Assembly (NCBI RefSeq): GCF_002742335.1
Contig: NZ_MDGR01000007.1
Coordinates: 2,236,501-2,300,500, forward strand
Length of the DNA: 64,000 nt
Direction: 5' to 3'
Source of the DNA: Reichenbachiella sp. 5M10
GTDB lineage: Bacteria; Bacteroidota; Bacteroidia; Cytophagales; Cyclobacteriaceae
Part shown: positions 1-10,400 of the stretch, in pieces
Layout of the letters: each line of letters opens with the position of its first letter
Numbering within the stretch: the first letter of the stretch is position 1
Translations under genes and position numbers: made by a program
Notes under the pieces: generated by a model
Database searches by the model: none
The model's input: the letters and a program-made list of their open reading frames with translations, nothing else
What the model was told of the DNA's origin: nothing

Positions 1-91
1 TTGAGAATCACCGCTCTCTCCTAACTCACTGATTACTTGCCTCTTTGAAAAGAAAACACTCACCCATCCAGCTATACGATGGGCAACAAAA

Positions 92-122
92 AAGCTGCTA
101 TTCCATCACAGAATAACAGCTT
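92..122 (-). terminator. Rho-independent terminator of the PorE-like gene
   Basis: A 12-bp stem (92-103 pairs with 111-122, one mismatch) encloses a 7-nt loop and, read on the minus strand, is followed by a run of six T. It lies 25 bases past the stop codon of the minus-strand OmpA-family gene, so it is placed to end that transcript. Confidence 0.7.
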
Positions 123-146
123 GTATATCAAGATCATTGAATCAGA

Positions 147-2090
147 CTAAAATTCGACGATTACAAATTCAGTTCTACGGTTGGCCTTACGTCCTTCCTC
201 GGTTGTATTGTCAGCAATCGGCACAGACTCGCCATACCCCTTGGACTGGAGCCTCGTCTCTTCCACACCAGCGAGTACCATATAGGCTACCACTGCATCG
301 GCTCTGGCTTGAGACAACTTCAGGTTGAGTTCGTCAGACCCTACATTGTCTGTGTGTCCTCCTACTTCGATCACCATTGTCGAGTTATCAGTCAAGAGCT
401 GCACGGCCTTGTTGAGTTCGACATAAGAAATGGGCTTCAATTCTGCTCTACCTGATTCAAAGAAAATATTATTCAATACCACCTTGGTTCCCTTTTCTAT
501 AGGTTCCAACAATATATCCTTTGAAATCTCCATGTAGTTTGTATCCTTCGGCAAATCAAAACTTTGTGAATAAAAGAAATAACCATCCTTGCTAGCAGAC
601 ACACTATAGCTTCGTCCAGCCGGCAAGACTATCAAATACTCCCCCGTCTCATCATTACTTTTGTTGAGTGCGATCAGCTCACCTGTCACCATATCCTCTA
701 TCAATACCACTGCCCCGATCGGCGCACCAGTATTGGCATTGGAAACAACTCCCTGCACAACAATCGATGGCTTAGGTTTCAAATGGTCTGGCAACTCCAT
801 TTCGAACAAGTCATAATTATTCGCATCCAAGCGTGACGAAGCAAAGTATCCCATCCCCGAGGCAGAAATACTAAAGTTGGTATCATCACCAGACGAATTG
901 ATTGGTGCCCCAACATTGATTGGCACACCCCATTTACCATTGTCAAACAAAGTGTAAAAGATGTCTGACTCGCCATACCCTGGATGTCCTTCTGAGGCAT
1001 AGTACAGAGATTTCCCATCCGAAGCAATATACGGACTCTTGTCACTCAATGGTGTATTGACAACACTACCAAGGTTGGACGGAATACCCCACTCCCCGTA
1101 CTGATTGAGAGAGGTCACATACAAATCCGATTCGCCATACCCTCCATCACGTGTCGACGAAAAAATAATCCTCGTGCCATCCGAATTGATGGTAGGTTGA
1201 GAATCCCAAGCGCTGCTATTGACCACATTACCCATATTGGTAGGTTCAGTCCATTGTCCATCTATGAGATAGGCGATATACAAATCACACCCTCCTATAC
1301 TCTCCTCGGTACCACAGCGTACATAGACCATCGTCTGACCGTCACCGGTGAATGACGAACCAAAATCATCCGTCGTAGAATTGATAGGTTCAGGCATCAA
1401 CACTGGCGCCTGCCAAGTCCCATTTTCAAAATTCGAGAAGTAAACATCCTCTCCATAATGATTGGCACGAGAACTATCCTTGACATTATCAAACCCACCT
1501 TGTCGTACACTAGTGAAGTATAGCCTCGTCCCTGTGGGGTTCACTTGAGGTGTATAGTCATGTGCACTACTGTTAACATTCACCAAAGGTTGTGGCTGGT
1601 CTTCACTATTCTTAGACCCTCTGATCTCAGGACTTCTTTTGGTATATTCAATTCTATTTCTGGCCAAATGCAGTGTAGACACATCTTTTGGCTCCTTAGG
1701 TATGAAATCGTAAAACTTCTCAAAATAGCGTTGCGCCTTTGGTAGATCATCCATGAGGATGTAGGCGTTACCTATATAGCTGTATATCCAAGGATTGTAA
1801 TCTGGATTGATATCCTCTAGCCTTTTGAGACAATACACCGCACGTTCGGGGTTGTGGTCATTCATAAAAGCCATCCCTGCGTAGTACCATGAGTTTTCAT
1901 GGTAGCTTTTGTATTTAAGAGCCGTCTCAAACTGCGTCACAGCTTCTTTGTAATCACCTTTTTTGTAGGCTGTCACACCATTTTTATAGGCCTTCTTAAA
2001 CTCTAGCTCTAGGTTTGTAGATTGTCCCATAGCACCTTGCACGAATACAAGAGAGATGAGAATGAGTATATAACTGATCGATTGTTTCAT
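147..2090 (-). CDS. PorE-like TPR / PD40 beta-propeller / OmpA-family protein
   Basis: The 647-aa product has a signal peptide (residues 1-23), TPR repeats (about 25-140), a PD40/WD40-like beta-propeller (about 175-440, repeated motifs of the form DGTRIIFSSTRDGGYGESDLY), a carboxypeptidase-regulatory-like beta sandwich (about 450-530) and an OmpA C-terminal peptidoglycan-binding domain (about 540-647, ending NRRTEFVIVEF). This order is that of PorE, which links the T9SS outer-membrane apparatus to peptidoglycan. I place the start at 2090 rather than at the in-frame ATG at 2177 because only 2090 gives a clean signal peptide and a good -7 box lies between the two. No PorP-type partner adjoins it, unlike the paralogue at 21348, so its partner is unknown. 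Family call is firm; PorE-equivalent role is inferred. Confidence 0.88.
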   Translation of the reverse strand: MKQSISYILILISLVFVQGAMGQSTNLELEFKKAYKNGVTAYKKGDYKEAVTQFETALKYKSYHENSWYYAGMAFMNDHNPERAVYCLKRLEDINPDYNPWIYSYIGNAYILMDDLPKAQRYFEKFYDFIPKEPKDVSTLHLARNRIEYTKRSPEIRGSKNSEDQPQPLVNVNSSAHDYTPQVNPTGTRLYFTSVRQGGFDNVKDSSRANHYGEDVYFSNFENGTWQAPVLMPEPINSTTDDFGSSFTGDGQTMVYVRCGTEESIGGCDLYIAYLIDGQWTEPTNMGNVVNSSAWDSQPTINSDGTRIIFSSTRDGGYGESDLYVTSLNQYGEWGIPSNLGSVVNTPLSDKSPYIASDGKSLYYASEGHPGYGESDIFYTLFDNGKWGVPINVGAPINSSGDDTNFSISASGMGYFASSRLDANNYDLFEMELPDHLKPKPSIVVQGVVSNANTGAPIGAVVLIEDMVTGELIALNKSNDETGEYLIVLPAGRSYSVSASKDGYFFYSQSFDLPKDTNYMEISKDILLEPIEKGTKVVLNNIFFESGRAELKPISYVELNKAVQLLTDNSTMVIEVGGHTDNVGSDELNLKLSQARADAVVAYMVLAGVEETRLQSKGYGESVPIADNTTEEGRKANRRTEFVIVEF

Positions 2091-2107
2091 GAGTATGTAG
2101 TTTTTCC

Positions 2108-2115
2108 CAAAACTA
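2108..2115 (-). promoter_or_regulatory. Bacteroidota-type -7 box of the PorE-like gene
   Basis: The minus strand reads TAGTTTTG here, a full match to the TAnnTTTG -7 consensus of Bacteroidota. It sits 18 bases before the ATG at 2090, implying a very short leader. No clear -33 TTTG element is visible at the right spacing. Confidence 0.4.
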
Positions 2116-2310
2116 AAGTTAAAAAGTTTGAGGAAAAAACGAAGTAACCAGAGATCCCAAAACGAACCATTCCTCATTCATCGATGAATTCCTAAAACTC
2201 GTCGAAGGAATAGACAGCTAAAACAATTTGGCATCATGCTTGTAACCCTCTGGATGAAGGATCGTCGCAAACCATTCTTTCCACCTAGCAACAACTTAAA
2301 CAGAAAAATC

Positions 2311-2673
2311 ATGAACCCATTTAATTCCAATCAACTCACAAGCCTTTTGAAATGTGGACAAAAGAAAACTGCTTCGCTCATCAATAAGTTCAACCTACAG
2401 GACCACCCCTTCCCCAAAAAAGATATTGAATTCAACGTCTCTCACTTTTTGCGCAGACCCATCGCCAACATGTATAGTATTGTCTTTGAGATTGGCTTGG
2501 ATTTAAAAAACGGCCACAATCTCCAACGAGACCTCAATTTCCTCAAGTCACTGAACAAAGAACTGACCAAAGCAATCGATAAAATAGAAAAAATTCTCAA
2601 AGAGGACAGTATAGAAAATATCGAAAAAAATGAAGATCACTTGAAGATCATTTCTCTTAACATGTTCCTATAA
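2311..2673 (+). CDS. hypothetical protein, 120 aa
   Basis: I do not recognise this protein. From the ATG at 2311 it is 120 aa, without signal peptide or membrane segment; the C-terminal half (from about residue 60) is rich in Lys, Glu and Asn and looks like two amphipathic helices. The frame is open from 2236, but the first 25 codons of that longer version look non-coding. Its stop codon (2671-2673) directly abuts the stop codon of the opposing gene at 2674, so the two are tail-to-tail with no intergenic base. Coding status is likely but not certain. Confidence 0.5.
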   Translation: MNPFNSNQLTSLLKCGQKKTASLINKFNLQDHPFPKKDIEFNVSHFLRRPIANMYSIVFEIGLDLKNGHNLQRDLNFLKSLNKELTKAIDKIEKILKEDSIENIEKNEDHLKIISLNMFL

Positions 2674-3258
2674 TCAGATAAACACCTTTGGACCAGCTTT
2701 CAAGAGGTCTTGAAACTCCGAAGGTCCGTCTACTACTTCGTTCTTGAAATTATCCAATTCATCCTTGGTTTCGGCAGACAAGAGGTCTACAACTTCATCC
2801 AACACTGGTCCAGAAATCATATAAGGAAACTCTGTAAAGACCAGCTGCTCCCCCACACAATAAGCATAAATTTGGCACTCTGCTAACTGCTCTACATGCC
2901 TCCCACTAACCATGCAATGCTCAATCCATTTGATTGGATCGTAATCTTCCGAGCTCACCAAAAGCTGACGATGTGGATTAAATCCAACATTTTGTTGAAA
3001 GTACTCCATCAAATTGGTCAAGGACTCTTTGGACAACATGGACTTCATACCATCTGCACACGTCAAACACACCGCATATTCGAATATCGTAGCGTAGGAC
3101 GCATACCGTCCATATGGCTTCAATGCCTTTTCGATCAAATAAGGTATCCCTTCTTCCCTAAGTTGCCTTTCGCACTGAATGCACTTCTCAAAAGGTCCTC
3201 CAGTATAATCACAGTAGAAAATTTTTGGGATATCAACTTGTACAGAGCGTATAGACAT
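2674..3258 (-). CDS. hypothetical protein with two CxxC pairs
   Basis: The 194-aa soluble protein carries CIQC near residue 26 and CLTC near residue 64, a spacing that suggests a four-cysteine zinc site. The remainder is acidic with no signal peptide or membrane span. I cannot name the family. It starts 25 bases after the end of the NlpE/DUF6265 gene on the same strand, so the two may be co-transcribed. Confidence 0.7.
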   Translation of the reverse strand: MSIRSVQVDIPKIFYCDYTGGPFEKCIQCERQLREEGIPYLIEKALKPYGRYASYATIFEYAVCLTCADGMKSMLSKESLTNLMEYFQQNVGFNPHRQLLVSSEDYDPIKWIEHCMVSGRHVEQLAECQIYAYCVGEQLVFTEFPYMISGPVLDEVVDLLSAETKDELDNFKNEVVDGPSEFQDLLKAGPKVFI

Positions 3259-3283
3259 GGCATCAATATAGACTAATAAAAAA

Positions 3284-4086
3284 TTAAGGGTACAAAATCA
3301 TCTCTAAACGAACTTCCTTTTCATGTTCGTCAGACAAAACAACTAAAATCTTGTCCTCCTCCAGGCGTTTGTAGACAATGCGCTTGGGAAAATCATGTGC
3401 TGGATTGACAAAAACATCTTCAATTTCAAGACCGAGATTGTGACGAAAACATATCTCTCTCCCTTCGTTGTGATTTAGTACTGTAGCGCAGTAAGACACC
3501 TCTCCATCTAGCCACACAATCAACAATCGCTCCCGAATCACCTCAACCCCATCCAGCATAGCATACCCGTGCCCAACCAATTCTCTACCTGTTTTCCATT
3601 CCCACGTTTCATATGCAGGCTGACCGACCACCTTCCAAGTCCCTATCAAATAGGCAAATTGAGCCAACTCCTTCTGTACTTTTTCCAATTGGTACAAAGC
3701 TTCCAAATCACCAGATACCTTTTCTGCATTGTGATCCAGCTGAGTCAACATTCCCACACTCCAGATGTACTGAGCCCTTGTCTCTCTGCCACTAGCGTCA
3801 ACAAGTTGAATTCTACTTCCCTCTCTATCATCCAATATCCAGACTCCCAATACCATTTTTTATTTTCGCCGAGGTATTGTCTTCCCAAACGATAGCTTCC
3901 CTCTTCTCTCAATTCCAACTGAGTATTGACACCAGGGCAATCCGCACAAGGCAATACCCCTACGTACAACCCATCAACTGACTGGTCAGACCCTTCTTCA
4001 GCCTTGTTGGGCAAGCACCCCAACATGACCGCAAGCAGTAATAACCACTGCCATTCAAAGACTACCTTTCCTTTCTTCCAGCGCAT
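3284..4086 (-). pseudogene. NlpE-DUF6265 lipoprotein gene interrupted by a frameshift
   Basis: Two overlapping minus-strand frames make up one gene. The upstream frame (4086 to 3745) encodes a lipoprotein signal with cysteine in MLGCLPN and the first half of an NlpE N-terminal domain, including the CxxC motif LPCADCPG and the segment YRLGRQYLGENKK. It then runs into unlike sequence. The -1 frame (3856 to 3284) continues the same domain with GVWILDDREGSRIQLVDASG and LTQLDH, followed by a DUF6265-like domain (LIGTWKVVGQ near its start, NPAHDFPKRIVY near its end). The switch must fall roughly between 3815 and 3861, where a run of six T on the plus strand (3856-3861) lies. NlpE domains sense or bind copper or misfolded lipoproteins in the envelope. 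The break may be a true lesion, a sequencing error or, less likely, programmed frameshifting. Without the break the product would be about 266 aa. Confidence 0.75.
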
Positions 4087-4282
4087 AACTTTTTAACATC
4101 CAATACATTATACTTACACACTTCTTGATTAAACCAAAAAAGCATAGTAAATTAGTTATGCAACAATACGAAAACAACAGAAGTCTAAATCATAGATAAC
4201 GATTTTAATCCATCTCCTTTTAATACTTTGATACTACCTGACTAAATGAAAGCTTTGGAAGTCACCTAGTTATCCTAAGTAA

Positions 4283-4310
4283 AAACCTCCTTCCTAGGAG
4301 GTTTATTTTT
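4283..4310 (+). terminator. orphan hairpin terminator or leader attenuator
   Basis: AAACCTCC (4283-4290) pairs perfectly with GGAGGTTT (4297-4304) across a 6-base loop and is followed by ATTTTT. It has T-tracts in both directions. No plus-strand gene precedes it and it lies 190 bases before the giant gene, so it either ends a short non-coding RNA or acts in the leader of the giant operon. As a minus-strand terminator it would have nothing to end. Confidence 0.55.
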
Positions 4311-4446
4311 GCCTCCCTTTACAAGCTCATAATTCGCTAGTATTCAATTAGTTTGATCAACCAAAAGTCAACTCATCCTTTATCACTTGAAAAAAACTTT
4401 AGTATCACTTAATAATCCACTAAATTCGTATTATTTTCAAATATCT

Positions 4447-4463
4447 AATGAGTGTGACTCATT
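4447..4463. promoter_or_regulatory. inverted repeat, candidate operator of the giant operon
   Basis: AATGAGT and ACTCATT form a perfect 7-bp inverted repeat with a 3-base spacer, 37 bases before the start codon of the giant gene. The size and placement fit a binding site for a dimeric regulator; no regulator is encoded nearby. Confidence 0.35.
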
Positions 4464-4499
4464 GGATCACCAACTATCAACACGTACGCCTAAACGCAT

Positions 4500-7400
4500 A
4501 TGACTCGTAGCAGTTTATTCTCCCTTTTACTGGTTTTCACAACCTTTGCTGTCTTTTCTCAATCTGCAGAATTCACTACTGACCTAACCAATAATGAAAA
4601 CTGTGGGTCCAGCTCTGTCAACTTCAGTGTAGTGGATGAAACGGGGATCACTTCATATGACTGGGATTTTGGAAATGGTGAAGCCCATGGCACCACTGCC
4701 AACCCTGGAACAACCTACCTTGACCCTGGTGTATACACGGTCACACTTACAATCAATGGAGGAACTGAAACCTCCAGTCAAAACATCACAATTTTTGCCA
4801 AACCTGTCCCAAATTTTGAAGTAATTGGAGCTTCAGACTGTATCAGTACGACATTTGACGTAACCTTCACCTACACTGGGGTAGACCAAGTAGGTGGTGG
4901 AGATATCGTGCAATGGACTTGGAACATGGGAGACACCAAACCACCTATTGTATTACTTGCAGCTGACGGCAACAACGGAGACATCACATATTCTTATGAC
5001 AGCTATGGCACCTACAACGTAGTGGTCGATGTATTAGATGACAATGGCTGTACTGCCTCTTACTTCGTACCTGAAGCCGTTAGTTTGTATCCCGAGCCCA
5101 CAGCGGATTTTGACTACTCGTACTCCGAAGATTGCAGTTTCCCTCTAGACATAAACCTCACCAATACATCCACAGACCCTTCCAATAGCATCAACCACTA
5201 CACTTGGACAATCACGGACACCAACGCTAATCAAGTCGTCGCGACGAGCACAGAAGAAAACCCAACCATGACCATCAATACAGCGGGCTCGTACGACATC
5301 ACGCTTGAAGTCAAAAATAGCCCTGGAGAATGCACCAACTCTACGACCCAGTCGATTTCATTCGACCCTAACACGACTGATTTTACCGAAGACAAAACAA
5401 ATGTATGCAAGGGTGAGGTCATTCAATTTACGGATACATCTGTAGATGGTCTTGACGGGGAGCCATCTACATATGAATGGGATTTTGGAGATGGTAATAC
5501 AAGCCAAGAGCAGAACCCTTCCTATGCTTATACTGACAACATAGGTAGCCCTTATACTGTTAGTTTCACGGTCACGTTTAGCAATGGTTGCAGAGAAACT
5601 TCTACCAAAACAGATTTGATCACTGTTGCGCCTGTCGTAGAACCAAACATCACCGTAGACAAGGACGAACTATGTCAAAGAGAAGCCATTACCTTCACCG
5701 CTTCTCCAGGAGGAATAGAATACCTATGGGATTTCGATTATGATGGACAGACGGAAGATTTTGACCAAAGCACGACAACAAATACTGTCACCTACACTTA
5801 CCTCAATGAGGGTGAATATGATGTTTTGGTCAAAGCATCCAATGATGTCGGGTGTGAAGACCAAATCGTGTATTCCAGTATCAAGGTAGAATTCCCAAAA
5901 CCAGACCTAGTAGTTCTCGAAGGAGCTGACGGTTGTGTAGGAGATGTAGCAGACTTCACCGCGAGTGGCTCCACCAACAACCTACCTACTGGCAACAATG
6001 ATATCACCAATTACATTTGGGATTTTGAAAATGACGGAACGATAGACCAACAAGGAGCTAACGCTACTGCAGACGACATCCCCTACAACCAAGAAGGGAA
6101 TTTTGACGTCAGTCTCACCATAGAAACCGCCGACGGCTGTAGTGCCACAGTTGTCTACGAAGAAGCCATCAGTAGAGGCTATGCTCCTACCGCCTCCTTC
6201 AACACCTCCAAAACAACAGAGTGTGTGGACACTAGCATTGACTTCACCAATACATCAACATTGAACCCATTGAGTACTCAACCTATCGATAGTATAGTAT
6301 GGGATTTCGGTGACGGTACAGTGATCAGTGGTGATCCGACTACAGACCCTAGCCTCAACACCCCCAGCCATGCCTATGGGGACGATACCGAGGACGGTTC
6401 GCCAGCCGGTGGATATACAGTGACTTTGATTGTATACAGTGACGGTTGTCCCTCTACCCCTGCTACTCACAACATTAACATTACGTATCCTGTTGCACGA
6501 TTCGAGTACCCAGATCTCGGCTATTGTTTTGCAGACAACGAATTCAATGATCACGTTTGGACGTTCACAGCACTTGATGGTTCTACGTTAAGTGAAGGTG
6601 TCGACCAGTATCGTTGGGACTTTGGAGATGGCACATTCGAACCTGGACCTGATGCCTCCACGTATACGACAGGCTCGGATCCGTCCACCACGCATTCTTT
6701 CAACTCAGTGGGTAACTTCACTGTCACACTTTATGTCAAAAACAACAGCAGCGGATGTGAAGACACATTCTCCGAAGTAATTCCAGTAACCTTTGGTATT
6801 CCAAATTTCACAACGGATGATGTACAAGTCTGTCACTCGACAGATCAAATTCAAATCAACAATACATCAGTGGCCATTTCTTCCAACCCTACTTACACAT
6901 GGGATTTCGGAGAGGGAGCCAATCCCGCTACCTACACTGGTGAAAACCCTCCGTTGATCACCTACAACACTCCTGGACTGAAAGAGGTAAAGCTTACCAT
7001 GAACGAAAACAATGGATGTCCAGACAAGACTCGAGTCAAATCTGACTTCATTGACGTCAGGGGACCAATTGTGGATTTCACTGTAGAATCGGACAATATT
7101 GACCCAGAAGTGGAGTGCTTAGGATCGGACGAAGAACTTACGTTCACCAGCATCAGTACCTCCAATGGAAACACCAACATCCTTTGGACCTGGAACTTTG
7201 GAATAGGCGCTACCCCTACCACTGCCACAGAGGACAACGAAGATCCCATCAATGTCACTTACTCTTCGTCAGGAACGAAAACAGTCTCTCTAACTGTAGA
7301 GGACGACGGAGGCTGTGAAATTACAGAGACTAAACAAGATGAAATCAAAGTAGTGGAACCTACAGCTAATTTTATCATTGCACCTGGTGACATGTGTACG

Positions 7401-10400
7401 AACGAGGAAATCACTTTCATCGATAAATCTTCGACAAAAGGGTTAAGTGAGATCTCGACCTGGGAATGGAACTTTGGGGACGGCGCAACTCCCCAAACAT
7501 CTACCGAGCAATACCCTCCTCTTGTAGTTTATGCTACGGGAGGCACCAAAACAGTTTCCTTGACGATCACAAACGTAAATGAGTGTATAGACTCTCACTC
7601 CGAAGATGTGGAAATCTATGTTGCCAATGCTTCATTCCCAGGAGTAAGTGAAACAGGTTGTGCACCGTTGGATGTGCATTTCGAAGATGGGTCTACGGAT
7701 GTCGTCGCTTGGTATTGGGAGTTTGGAGACAGTTTTAATTCTACCTCCACCGAGCAAAACCCAACATTTACCTATGTATATCCAGGCACTTATGACGTCA
7801 CTTTGACGACTACCAGCATAGGTGGTTGTCAAGAGACCGTGACTGAGCAGGCTGTCGTCATTGTCGATGGGCCGCAGTATGATGACTTTAGCTACACTTT
7901 GGATCAACCCTGCATCAACGAAGATGAAAACCGCTACCCACATGCAATATTTACCATTACAGGACTTCAAGACACCAAGACTTTGCGTTTGGACTTTGGG
8001 GATGGGACAGCTGTAGAGTCAATAGAATTTGACGATGCCTTGAATCCAAACAATGGAGATCCAGTTATCATAGAGCATGACTACCAGTCTTTTGGCACAT
8101 TCAAACCAAAATTGACTATTGCAGATGATCCCGAAAACCTAGAGGCTTGTGGAGCATTCGTCTATGTACCGGATGTACCAGACTTGACCATCACACATGA
8201 TCCAGAACCAATTTTCACATCCAATTCGGTACAAAATGAAACTTGTGAAAATGTGGCTGTAAAATTCACAGATCAGACACAGGCACAGGGAGGTTTGATC
8301 GATTCGAGATATACAATCACCGCTTGGGCATGGGATTTCGGAGATGGTTCTACCTCTACCCAACAAAACCCTAGTTACACTTACGGAACAGCAGGCACCT
8401 ATACCGTCAGCCTGTCGGTCACCACCGAACTAGGATGTATCGGCACAACTACCGAGACGATTGAAATCGTAGGAGCTATTGCAGACAACACCATAGGAAC
8501 CACTCAAACCATCTGTGCTGGCGATACACCAACCTTAGACGCCAGTACGCCTACAGGAGGAGAGACTTCCGAGCCTTACGTATATCTATGGCAAACGAGT
8601 ACTGACCAAAACACCTGGACAGACGCCCCAGGGACCAACAATCAAGAAGACTATACAATCACTCCGAGTGATCCAGAGACACAAACAACCTTGTACTACC
8701 AAAGGACGACAGGCTCGCTCAATTGCTATGTCACCTCAGGGGTATTCACGGTCATCACAGATCCTAGCACTATACCTGGCACACTAGACGGTGATCATAA
8801 CGAATGCTATAACAATAACAATACAACTCTTACAATAAGTGGGCAACGTGGTGAGATAATAGATTGGGAATCATCTACTGACGCTTCGTTTGCAAGCTCT
8901 ACATCATTAGGTATTACTACCAACTCATACACCTACACGAACCTTACCGGGACCACATATTATAGAGTACAAATCAAAAGCGGGACATGTGACGCCCAAT
9001 ACAGCAACACAGTCACCATCAGCGTGCAGGACCAAATCGCAGGAAACGATATAGACCCTGACATAGACGTTTGTTCGGATGTCAACCCTGGTACTATCTC
9101 TGCTACTACAGTTTCTGGTGGAGCTGGTACAGATACATATAGCTACCAATGGCAGTCCAGTACAGACAATACTACTTTTGTTGATATCAGTGGTGCAACC
9201 AATGAAACCTACTCACCAGGCATTCTCACACAAACTACCTATTACAAAAGAGCAGTCACCTCGACTGGGGATGTAGCCTGTACAGTATGGAGTGCTAGTA
9301 TGGCTATCAATGTCACACAGGCACCTAAAACTGACCTCCCTGTATCTGCGAACCCTGTCTGTGAAGACGACGATTTGGTAGTGACCATCCAAAACTCTGA
9401 AAATGGTTACACCTACGATATACTTGATGCAGACAATGGCAATGCGCTGGTCGCATCAGCAACAGGAAATGGTGGAGACTTAAACATCACAGTCTCGGAT
9501 GCAGATTTGCCAAATGGCGAAACAGAATTCGAATATATCGTGGAAGTCACCAACGGAATCTGCACCCGAGACTTCCCTCTCAATACTGTATATATCAATG
9601 AGATACCGATTTTAGACTTGGCCATTAATGACATCAACCCTATATGTAACGGTGACAATGGACAAGTAACCATATCCAACACCCAATCTGACTACACATA
9701 TCAAATTCAAGACACCGACAATGGTGACCAAATCGTCGCTACAGGCACAGGCAATGGAGGCAGTCTCGTCATCAGTATCCCGAGTAGCGAGTTACCAACC
9801 AGTGGCACGTTCAATTACCAAGTATTCGTCATCAACGGTGCTTGTGGCACCCCTCTTGACAACACAGGTTCGTTCGATATAACTCCTACCCCAGACAAAA
9901 CACTAACAGTCTCTGACCCCACGGTATGCGAAGAAACACTCCCACGTACTGTTGAAATCACCGTATCCAATATCGAAACGAATGTCGATTACGTCTTGAG
10001 GGAAGACCTCGGGAATACAGTCGTTGCTTCTGCCACACAAAGTATCACAGCTGGTGATCTCACTTTTGAATTTGACGCACCAGACGAGACAACTCTCTAC
10101 AATGTCCTGGCAACCTCTACTGTACTCGACGGTACGGGTTCTGCCTGTGCAGGAGTAGAGCTATTGGACTTATCGACAGTGACCATTATTTCTATTCCTG
10201 ACACGACCTTTACCGTATCAGACCCTATCATTTGTGAAGGAGAAAATGCCATCATCGAGGTGTCATCCTCCGAAGTAGATGTCAAATACACCGTGCAGTT
10301 GGAAGACGGAAACCCAGCTATCAGTCCAGTTGCTACGGAAATCATCGGCACGGGCGACCCGATTGCTTTCGAAGTAGAGACAGACATAGACCAGACTTAC

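Larger units (their letters stand above)
4087..4499. other. 413-base intergenic region upstream of the giant gene
   Basis: This AT-rich region separates divergent genes. It holds a strong terminator-like hairpin (4283-4310) and a 7-bp inverted repeat (4447-4463), each listed separately. I see no open frame that looks coding and no convincing TAnnTTTG box close to the giant gene; the nearest weak match is TTATTTTC around 4431-4438. Confidence 0.6.

Noticed and set aside
1-91. Possible end of an upstream gene at the window edge
   Set aside because: Short open stretches exist but none is long enough or similar enough to any family to support a feature.
3815-3861. Programmed -1 frameshift in the NlpE-DUF6265 gene
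   Set aside because: Only six A residues occur on the coding strand and no standard X-XXY-YYZ slippery heptamer in the right phase or clear downstream stimulator is visible; a simple indel explains the data better.
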